From JAAYDS01 sp039680625 (GTDB lineage: Bacteria > Chloroflexota > Anaerolineae > UBA1429): a DNA stretch of 11,890 nt. This document shows positions 1 to 5,465 of this stretch, piece after piece (position 1 is the first letter of the stretch; each line of letters opens with the position of its first letter). The stretch covers positions 1 through 11,890 of the forward strand of contig JBDKSN010000209.1 of assembly GCA_039680625.1 (NCBI GenBank), read 5' to 3'. Made by a program: the position numbers and the translations under genes. The notes below the pieces were generated by a model, which was not told the DNA's origin, ran no database searches, and saw only the letters and a program-made list of their open reading frames with translations.

Positions 1-1626
1 AAAGGCCAAGTCCACCGCCTCGCCCGGCTCGGGCAGTTCGCCCGCGTTGAACCAGGTGAGCCGGTGCGGCTCGCCATCCGGCCCGCTCACAAACAGGCGG
101 CGATGGGGCGTCTCGCGCCAGCGGCTGACATCCTCGGCGCGCAGAAACACGCCGCCCTCAGCGGCCAGCTTGGGCGCGGGGTTGCCCGGGCCAAACGGCC
201 GCAACCGCTCGATCTGCAGCGCCAGAGCCAGCCCCGCCTCGGTCCAGGGGATGACCGCGTCGATCGGCAGCGCAGGCTCGGCGATGGCCACCGCCTCGGG
301 GGCGCGCTGTCGCAGCCAGGCCAATACGCCGCTGCGAAAGGCGCCGAACGACTCGGGCGCCAGCGCAAAGCCCGCGGCCATGGGATGACCCCCCTCGCGC
401 AGTAGCAGGTGTCGCTGGCTGACGATGGCCTCGTGGATGTCGATGTCGCCCACCGACCGCGCCGACCCCACACTGGGCTGGCCGTCGCGGTGGGCGACGA
501 CGATGGCCGGCCGCCCATACGCCTGGGCCAGGCGGCCCGCCACCAGCCCGATGACGCCCTCTTCGAGGTCGGCGGCGGCCACCACCAGCGCTGGCTCGCG
601 CAAGGCGTCGGGGTCTTGGGCGATCAGCTCGCTCACGCGCGCGAACGCCGCCTCGGTGCGCCCTCGTCGGCTGGCGTTGAGGCCATCGACGGCCTCGGCG
701 AGCTGCGCGGCGCGTTCGGCGTCGCTGGTGAGCAGCAGCTCGACGGCCTCGTTGGCGTCGCCGAGACGGCCCACCGCGTTCAACCGCGGCGCTAGCTGAT
801 AGCCGATGGTTACCTCATCGGCGGTGGCCGGCTCGATGCCCGCGGCGCGCAACAGCGCCACCAGGCCGGGCCGCTGGCCCTGGCGCAACACCGCCAGGCC
901 GCGCTGGATCCAGTAGCGCACGTCGCCCACCTGGGTGGCCACGTCGGCGACCAGGCCCAGCGCCACCAGGTCGAGCATGGCCTCGCGCTTGGGGGCAAAG
1001 CGTGGCGCATCGAGCAAGGCGCTGGCGAGGAGATAGGCCACGCCCACGCCCGAGAGCTCGTGCGCGGGGTGGTCGGCGGGCAACAGCTTGGGGTTGATGA
1101 CGGCCAGGGCCTCGGGCTGCGTCGGGCCTAGGTCGTGGTGGTCGGTGATGATCACGCCGATGCCGAGCTCGTTGGCCAGCGCCACCGTGGCGACATCGGT
1201 GATGCCTGTGTCGCAGGTGACGATGAGGCGGACGCCGTCGCGAGCGGCATCGTGCACGGCGCTGGGCGGAAAGCCGTGCCCCGCTGCGCGCAGCGGCAGG
1301 CTATAGTCTACGCGGCACCCGAGGGCCGTGAGCGCCTCGACCAGCACGGCGGTGGCTGTCTGCCCATCGACGTCGAGGTCGCCCCAGATGCGCACGGGCG
1401 TGTTGACGCGCGCCGCCTCGGCGAGCACCCGTTTGGCCGCGCACACGCCGGGCAGGCTGTACGAGAAGGTGGGCGTATAGCGAGCGGGGTCCAGAAAGCG
1501 GCGCGCAGCCTCGGGGTCGGTGATGCCGCGCTGGGCGAGCAGCGTGGCCAGCAGCGGGTGCCCGCCGACTGCCTCGCGCAGCTCGGCCGACACGGCCACC
1601 GGCTCATGCACTTGCCAGCGCGCCAC
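1..1626 (-). CDS. recJ: RecJ single-stranded-DNA 5'-3' exonuclease (C-terminus cut by window edge)
   Basis: RecJ degrades single-stranded DNA 5' to 3' in recombinational repair (RecF pathway), mismatch repair and base-excision repair, using divalent metal ions. Reading the minus strand from 1626 gives 542 codons with no stop up to the left edge. The DHH-domain motifs are GDLDVDG (D83, D85, D87) and ITDHHDLG (D162-H163-H164), followed by an INPK segment and ELSGVGVAYLLA, as in RecJ. The DHHA1 domain has GVIGLVAGRLAQ, GSARS and GGHPMAAG (G412-H414). An OB-fold region with the typical LRPFGPGNP follows. E. coli RecJ is 577 residues, so only a short tail is missing. The GTG start at 1626 was chosen because AAAGGAG (1631-1637) lies 4 nt upstream. 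An in-frame ATG at 1660-1662 would add 12 residues but has no good ribosome binding site. It lies downstream of the unknown gene at 1780-2247, 153 bp away, with its own promoter. Confidence 0.95.
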   Translation of the reverse strand, partial: MARWQVHEPVAVSAELREAVGGHPLLATLLAQRGITDPEAARRFLDPARYTPTFSYSLPGVCAAKRVLAEAARVNTPVRIWGDLDVDGQTATAVLVEALTALGCRVDYSLPLRAAGHGFPPSAVHDAARDGVRLIVTCDTGITDVATVALANELGIGVIITDHHDLGPTQPEALAVINPKLLPADHPAHELSGVGVAYLLASALLDAPRFAPKREAMLDLVALGLVADVATQVGDVRYWIQRGLAVLRQGQRPGLVALLRAAGIEPATADEVTIGYQLAPRLNAVGRLGDANEAVELLLTSDAERAAQLAEAVDGLNASRRGRTEAAFARVSELIAQDPDALREPALVVAAADLEEGVIGLVAGRLAQAYGRPAIVVAHRDGQPSVGSARSVGDIDIHEAIVSQRHLLLREGGHPMAAGFALAPESFGAFRSGVLAWLRQRAPEAVAIAEPALPIDAVIPWTEAGLALALQIERLRPFGPGNPAPKLAAEGGVFLRAEDVSRWRETPHRRLFVSGPDGEPHRLTWFNAGELPEPGEAVDLAF

Positions 1627-1664
1627 ACTGCTCCTTTGCCTGGAGATGATTTGCGGATGCATCA

Positions 1665-1684
1665 AGCCCGCCAGGGGGCGGGCT
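1665..1684 (-). promoter_or_regulatory. Strong hairpin in the recJ leader
   Basis: The arms AGCCCGCC (1665-1672) and GGCGGGCT (1677-1684) form a perfect 8-bp GC-rich stem with a 4-nt loop. Read on the minus strand, the stem is followed by TGATGCATCC and not by a T-tract, so it is not a clear intrinsic terminator. It lies between the preceding gene and recJ, inside the predicted recJ leader. It could be a weak terminator for the upstream gene, an mRNA-end stabiliser, or a control element for recJ. Confidence 0.45.
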
Positions 1685-1726
1685 AGGAAAGACGACCGCT
1701 AAAGGCGCCCTTGCCAACGTTGCGTG

Positions 1727-1756
1727 ATCATACCACGGTTGCCGCGAGCCGTGCAA
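1727..1756 (-). promoter_or_regulatory. Probable recJ promoter
   Basis: On the minus strand, TTGCAC (1751-1756) and TATGAT (1727-1732) are separated by 18 bp. The -10 matches the sigma-70-type consensus at five of six positions and the -35 at three. Transcription would begin near 1720 and give a leader of about 94 nt that includes the hairpin at 1665-1684. Confidence 0.5.
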
Positions 1757-1779
1757 GCTCCCCCTCGCCAGTGCCGCGG

Positions 1780-2247
1780 TCAGTCTTCATCGTCGCCCTC
1801 GTCTTCGTCGGGCGCCGAGGGCATGACGACCTCGACCACCTCACCGTGATGGTCGACCACGATGCGAAAACCCGCCAGCCCGAGCATGGTCGTCCACGGC
1901 GTGGGATCGGCCTGGCGGACATTCTCGACGAGGTGTTCGACCGAGCTATCGAGCGCGGCCTTGGTGAACACGTCGCGGCGCCCGAGCATGTCGAGCATCA
2001 TCTCGACGATCTGCGGGCGCACCTCGGCCAGCTGGCGCTGCATCTCAGCCAAGACCACATCGTCGATGCGATAGGCCTCGACATGGCGCTGAAACCCCTG
2101 ATCGGGGATGGCATAGTGGTCGACGCCCCCGATGGCGATCACGTTGGCGGGCTCTCCCGCCTCGTTGAACACCAGCCCGCCAAAGACAGCGCGCGCCTTG
2201 AGGGGGTCGAGAGGTTCGTCTGCGTGCGTTGTGGGCGTATTTGCCAT
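1780..2247 (-). CDS. Conserved-looking protein of unknown function with acidic C-terminal tail
   Basis: I do not recognise the family. The 155-residue product has no signal peptide or membrane segment and is probably cytoplasmic. It starts with a polar N-terminus (about 1-15), then AVFGGLVFNEAGEPANVIAIGG with alternating hydrophobic residues (about 20-41) suggesting beta strands. An acidic amphipathic helical region follows (about 60-110), with MMLDMLGRRDVFTKAAL in its middle. A further strand-like stretch, GFRIVVDHHGEVVEVVMPS, precedes a tail of almost only Asp and Glu. Support for a real gene is strong: AAGGAGGT lies 3 nt before the ATG, and a TATAAT box lies 17 bp upstream of that ATG. It reads toward recJ and could be co-transcribed with it in part, but recJ has its own promoter. 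The opposite-strand ORF across the region has no such signals. Confidence 0.8.
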   Translation of the reverse strand: MANTPTTHADEPLDPLKARAVFGGLVFNEAGEPANVIAIGGVDHYAIPDQGFQRHVEAYRIDDVVLAEMQRQLAEVRPQIVEMMLDMLGRRDVFTKAALDSSVEHLVENVRQADPTPWTTMLGLAGFRIVVDHHGEVVEVVMPSAPDEDEGDDED

Positions 2248-2264
2248 AATACCTCCTTATGCGG

Positions 2265-2293
2265 ATTATAGGGGAGCATCTTTGCCAATCCAA
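2265..2293 (-). promoter_or_regulatory. Promoter of the unknown gene at 1780-2247
   Basis: On the minus strand, TTGGAT (2288-2293) and a perfect TATAAT (2265-2270) are 17 bp apart. The expected start of transcription is near 2258, so the leader would be only about 11 nt, just enough for the AAGGAGGT ribosome binding site (2251-2258). The box overlaps the upstream region of the divergent methyltransferase gene. Confidence 0.6.
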
Positions 2294-2300
2294 GTGGAAC

Positions 2301-2306
2301 GATAAT
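2301..2306 (+). promoter_or_regulatory. Possible -10 box of the methyltransferase gene
   Basis: GATAAT matches the -10 consensus at five of six positions and would place transcription start near 2313, shortly before the start codon at 2331. No convincing -35 is found at 17 bp; TTGCCA (2282-2287) is present, but with only a 13-bp spacer. The element sits inside the divergent promoter region. Confidence 0.35.
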
Positions 2307-2330
2307 CCGTGTGCCCTAGTCGAGTCTGGC

Positions 2331-3563
2331 GTGATGGGTGATGATTGCGAATACCGTCTCGTCCGGCTGACCGCCATCGCACTCGCTGGGCGCGAGTGGC
2401 GCGTCGCTACGCGGCCAGCGTTGGGTGAGGTGGCGAGCGCCTCGCCTGTGGAGCAGCTCTTGGCCGCGCAGGCACAGCTGATCCCCGGCCAGCGCGTGCT
2501 CGTCTCTCCCTGCGGCCATGGCCTGGTGGCGGCTTGGGCGGCGGCGACCTGTGGCCCCGAGCGCGTGGTGGCGATGGACACTGACGCCATCGCGCTCGAC
2601 CTGACGCGCCAAACGCTGGCGGCCAATGGCCTGGCGGCGTGCTCGGCCGTGGCCGGTGCGCCAGCGGGCGGCGCAGCCGAGCCCTTCGAGGTGGGGCTGC
2701 TGGCGTTGCCCAAGGGCCGCGCACTGGCGCGGTTGCATCTGCTAGGCATGGCCCTCTCGCTCGCGCCTGGGGGTGAGCTCTACCTGGCGGGCGCGAACAA
2801 CGCGGGCATCCAGAGCGTGCTCGGCGATGCCGAGCGGCTGCTCGGGCCGGGCGAGCTGTTGGCCTATCGCAAGGGGCATCGCGTGGCTCGCTTTCGCCGG
2901 CCGCCCCTCGACCCAACACAATTGCCAGCGCCCTTTGACGAGCCTGGGCTCCTTCCGGGCACCTACCGCGACGTGCCGGTGGTTGTGGGGCCCCATGCCC
3001 TGACCTTGCGCAGCCGCCCCGGCGTCTTTAGCCATGGCGAGCTCGATGCGGGCACGGCGATGCTCCTGGCCAACCTGCGCGTGCACCCGGGCGAGCGTGT
3101 GCTCGATTGGGGCTGTGGCGCGGGCGTCATTGGCCTGGTGGCGGCGCTAATTGCCGGGCCTGAGGCGGTGACCCTGCTCGACGTCGATGCCCTAGCCTGC
3201 GAATGCGCCGCCGCCTCGTTGGCGGCCAATGGCCTCGCGGGAGTGCGGGTGATCTTGGGCGACGGCCTGGCCGCGCTGCCGGAGGGCGAGCGGCTGGACC
3301 TCATCGTCAGCAACCCGCCGTTCCACAGCGGCCATGAGGTCAACCTGCGCATCACCGCCGCACTCATCGCCGAGGCGTTCGCGGCGCTCGAGCCTCGCGG
3401 TCGGCTGGTGTTGGTGGCCAACCGTTTTCTCCCCTATGGGCGGTTGCTCAGCGAGGTGTTCGGCGCAGTCGAGACGCTCGCCGCCGATGGGCGCTACCAG
3501 GTGCTCTCGGCGGCCAAGAGCCGCGCGCGCCGTCCCGTTCCTAGACGAGATTCGTCTTCATAA
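2331..3563 (+). CDS. RsmC/RlmG-like 16S/23S rRNA (guanine-N2)-methyltransferase, two-domain form
   Basis: SAM-dependent methyltransferase that probably modifies a guanine N2 in rRNA (RsmC acts on 16S G1207, RlmG on 23S G1835). Numbering from the GTG at 2331 (410 residues), the C-terminal half is the catalytic domain. It has GVFSHGELDAGT (about 231-242), SAM motif I DWGCGAG (259-265), the acidic LLDVD end of strand 2, and the catalytic motif NPPFH (328-332). The N-terminal half is a degenerate methyltransferase fold, as in RsmC: motif I is replaced by SPCGHG, but ALPKGRALARLHLLGMALSL and GANNAGIQSV follow the RsmC N-domain pattern. An upstream in-frame ATG at 2259 lies only 12 bp from the divergent start and overlaps its promoter, so I prefer 2331 (GTG) or the adjacent ATG at 2334. 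Neither has a strong ribosome binding site, so the start is uncertain. RsmC versus RlmG specificity cannot be decided here. Confidence 0.85.
   Translation: MMGDDCEYRLVRLTAIALAGREWRVATRPALGEVASASPVEQLLAAQAQLIPGQRVLVSPCGHGLVAAWAAATCGPERVVAMDTDAIALDLTRQTLAANGLAACSAVAGAPAGGAAEPFEVGLLALPKGRALARLHLLGMALSLAPGGELYLAGANNAGIQSVLGDAERLLGPGELLAYRKGHRVARFRRPPLDPTQLPAPFDEPGLLPGTYRDVPVVVGPHALTLRSRPGVFSHGELDAGTAMLLANLRVHPGERVLDWGCGAGVIGLVAALIAGPEAVTLLDVDALACECAAASLAANGLAGVRVILGDGLAALPEGERLDLIVSNPPFHSGHEVNLRITAALIAEAFAALEPRGRLVLVANRFLPYGRLLSEVFGAVETLAADGRYQVLSAAKSRARRPVPRRDSSS
3543..3557. repeat. 15-bp palindrome AGACGA-GAT-TCGTCT
   Basis: A perfect inverted repeat with 6-bp arms and a 3-bp centre overlaps the last codons of the methyltransferase gene and ends 15 bp before the -35 of the signalling operon. 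No T-tract follows, so it is a poor terminator. Its 15-bp size is comparable to known Lrp-family sites, which makes a role as an autoregulatory operator for the downstream Lrp-type gene possible; this is inference. Confidence 0.3.
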
Positions 3564-3572
3564 GATTGCTGT

Positions 3573-3601
3573 TTGACGATTCACGTATTCCGTGTTAACA
3601 T
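3573..3601 (+). promoter_or_regulatory. Promoter of the Lrp-receiver/ACT/kinase operon
   Basis: TTGACG (3573-3578), a 17-bp spacer and TAACAT (3596-3601) form a good sigma-70-type promoter, matching consensus at five and four of six positions. Transcription would start near 3608, about 18 nt before the first ATG. The spacer contains the inverted repeat CACG-TATTC-CGTG (3582-3594), a position where a bound repressor would block RNA polymerase. Confidence 0.6.
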
Positions 3602-3625
3602 AGCCGTGGAAAGGGATGAGGTGTT

Positions 3626-4462
3626 ATGTTAGATCGTACAGATCGTCGCATCGTGCAAGTGCTCCAGGCCGATGGGCGCCGCTCAAACGTCGATGTGGCG
3701 CGCGAATTGGGCCTGTCTGAGAGCACGGTGCGCAAACGCCTCGACCGCATGATTGCCAGCGGCGAGGTGCATGTTTCCGCGCACGTCGATCCCACTCTCG
3801 TGGGCTATAGCACGCGCGCCATCATCTTGCTAACCATCGAGACGGGCCTGGTGCAGCAGACGGCCCAGCTCTTGACCGAGATGCCCGAGGTCGTCGCGCT
3901 CTATATGCTGACCGGCGGCTTTGACCTGGCCCTGTGGGCCGTGTTCACCGATGATGAACACCTCCAGCACTTTTTGCTCCATCGTCTGGGCAAGATCCCG
4001 GGCATCCTGCACACCCAGACTTCGCACGTCTTGAGCGTGTTCAAGCATTCCTACGAGTGGGTGATGCCCGACCCCGAGCAGCACAGTGTGCTGGTGGTCG
4101 ATGACGATCCGGACTTTGTGGAGATGACCCGGCTCGTGCTCACCGCCGAGGGCTATGCGGTGCGCACTGCCTCCTCGGGCGACGAGGCCATGCGCTCGAT
4201 GATCGCCAACCCGCCCTCGCTCGTGATCCTCGACGTGATGATGCAAGGTGTGCTCGACGGGTGGGACACCAGCGCACGCATCAGCGAGTCGCCCGAGCTC
4301 CACGGCACGCCGGTGCTGATGGTCAGCTCGATCACCGACTCGGACTATCGCAGCATGGTGCCCACCGACGACGACCATCTCATCGGCAACTTTCTTTCCA
4401 AGCCGGTCTCGCCCCAGCGCCTGGTAGAAGAGGTGGCGCGGCTGATCGCGAGGCGCAGCTAG
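3626..4462 (+). CDS. Lrp/AsnC-type transcription regulator fused to a response-regulator receiver domain
   Basis: The 278-residue protein joins two regulator types in one uninterrupted frame. Residues 1-50 are an AsnC-type helix-turn-helix (DRTDRRIVQVLQADGR, then ELGLSESTVRKRLDRM as turn and recognition helix). Residues about 60-142 are the RAM ligand-binding domain, with the typical TGGFDLALWAVFTDDE and LGKIPGILHTQTSHVLSVFK. In known Lrp proteins this fold binds amino acids and mediates oligomerisation. A short linker (about 143-152) leads to a full receiver: acidic pocket D159-D160-D161, phosphoacceptor D203 in LVILDVMMQG, switch serine 234 or 235 in LMVSS, and K259 in LSKPVSP. All residues needed for phosphorylation are present. 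GAGGTG (3618-3623) precedes the ATG by 2 nt. Ordinary Lrp proteins are about 150 residues and lack a receiver. It heads an operon with a second receiver, an ACT protein and a histidine kinase, which suggests that ligand and phosphorylation both control its DNA binding. Confidence 0.93.
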   Translation: MLDRTDRRIVQVLQADGRRSNVDVARELGLSESTVRKRLDRMIASGEVHVSAHVDPTLVGYSTRAIILLTIETGLVQQTAQLLTEMPEVVALYMLTGGFDLALWAVFTDDEHLQHFLLHRLGKIPGILHTQTSHVLSVFKHSYEWVMPDPEQHSVLVVDDDPDFVEMTRLVLTAEGYAVRTASSGDEAMRSMIANPPSLVILDVMMQGVLDGWDTSARISESPELHGTPVLMVSSITDSDYRSMVPTDDDHLIGNFLSKPVSPQRLVEEVARLIARRS

Positions 4463-4506
4463 GCGTGGCTCGGGCGCAAGCGTCGCGTCTCGAGAAGGAG
4501 GCCAAG

Positions 4507-4911
4507 ATGGCGCAAATCCTCATCGTCGTCGATGATCCCGATTTCTGTGAAGTGACGCGCCTGGTGCTCAGCAAGGCGGGCCATACAGCCAAGGCGGTGG
4601 CCAATGGCGACCAGGCCTTGGCCAGCATCGCCGAGGAGCAGCCCGACTTGATCATCCTGGATATCATGATGCAGGGCCTGCTCGACGGGCTGTATACGGC
4701 CCACAAGCTCGCGGCGAACGAGGCGTTGCACCGCATCCCCGTGCTGATGGTCTCGTCGATCGCCGATGCGCCCGCGGCGGGGATCTTTCCAACGGATGAC
4801 TATCTGCCCACCGACGCCTGGCTCAGCAAGCCCGTCTCGCCAGACGAGCTGCTGGCCGCTATAGCCCGGCTGCTCGCACCTCCAGCGCAAGAGGCCGAGG
4901 CGCCCGACTGA
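4507..4911 (+). CDS. Stand-alone response-regulator receiver (CheY-like) protein
   Basis: A 134-residue single-domain receiver with no output domain. The phosphoacceptor is D52 in IILDIMMQG, the switch serine is 83 or 84 in LMVSSI, and the conserved lysine is K108 in WLSKPVSP. It is clearly paralogous to the receiver half of the upstream protein: both share MMQGxLDG, PVLMVSSI, PTDD and LSKPVSP. The acidic pocket differs. The upstream copy reads VVDDDPDF, while this one reads VVDDPDF without a gap, so the position equivalent to CheY Asp12 is Val8; Asp9 takes the metal-ligand position (CheY Asp13). Phosphorylation may be altered but not necessarily lost. AGAAGGAGG ends 5 nt before the ATG at 4507. 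It follows the Lrp-receiver gene by 44 bp. A role as phosphate sink, shuttle or competitor for the kinase is inferred. An upstream extension of the frame overlaps the previous gene and lacks support. Confidence 0.9.
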   Translation: MAQILIVVDDPDFCEVTRLVLSKAGHTAKAVANGDQALASIAEEQPDLIILDIMMQGLLDGLYTAHKLAANEALHRIPVLMVSSIADAPAAGIFPTDDYLPTDAWLSKPVSPDELLAAIARLLAPPAQEAEAPD

Positions 4912-4964
4912 CCGGCGAGGTGGCCCGAGGTCTAGGCCCCGCCCAGGCGGGGAAAGGAGTGTCT

Positions 4965-5441
4965 ATGCCGGCACCGATCTCTGCCGGTGGCATCATGAGT
5001 TCGCGACGGCTCTGCCTGGTGGGCGTGATGTCCACGCCGGACCGCCCCGGCATCGCCGGGCGGTTGTTCCAGGCGCTGGCCGATGCGGCGCTCAATACCC
5101 TGTTCATCGTCCACTGCATCGATCTCGATGGTCAGTCACAGATCCAGTTCTGTGTGGCCGCCGACGACCGCCAGCGCGCCGAGGAGGCCGTCCGTCCGGT
5201 GGCCGAGGCGTTGGGTGCGGCGCGGGTGACGCTCGTCGAGCCTGTGGCCCTACTCTCGGTCTTTGGGCCAGACTTTCGCGAGCGCCCAGGCATCGCCGCG
5301 TGTGCCTTTCAAGCGTTGGGCGAGGTGGGCATCAACATCCTGGCGGTGAGCACGTCGATCTCGACCATCACGTGCGTTATTGCCGATGCGTCCTATAATG
5401 AGGCCATAGCTGCGCTGCAGAAGGCATTTGCGTTGCCCTGA
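4965..5441 (+). CDS. Tandem ACT-domain protein resembling the aspartokinase regulatory region
   Basis: The 158-residue protein consists of a short N-terminus and two ACT domains, about 17-90 and 94-156, with no kinase or other catalytic domain. The second domain carries the aspartokinase-type signature: VALLSVFG, then RPGIAACAFQALGEVGINILAVSTS and ISTITCVIADA, where aspartokinases typically have STSEIxISCVI. In aspartokinase this pair binds lysine or threonine for feedback control; B. subtilis LysC also makes it as a separate beta subunit from an internal start. Here it is its own gene. The ATG at 4965 was chosen because AAAGGAG lies 5 nt upstream; a GTG at 4920 in the same frame has no good site. 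It lies 53 bp after the receiver gene and 24 bp before the kinase gene. I infer an amino-acid sensing partner of the regulator or kinase; a trans-acting subunit of an aspartokinase elsewhere is the main alternative. Confidence 0.88.
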   Translation: MPAPISAGGIMSSRRLCLVGVMSTPDRPGIAGRLFQALADAALNTLFIVHCIDLDGQSQIQFCVAADDRQRAEEAVRPVAEALGAARVTLVEPVALLSVFGPDFRERPGIAACAFQALGEVGINILAVSTSISTITCVIADASYNEAIAALQKAFALP

Positions 5442-5465
5442 ATCAGGCGACGATGAGGCGCGACG

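Noticed and set aside
1711..2271. Plus-strand frame opposite the unknown gene (186 codons)
   Set aside because: The minus-strand gene has a consensus promoter and AAGGAGGT. The plus frame has no start signals and its sequence mirrors the antisense.
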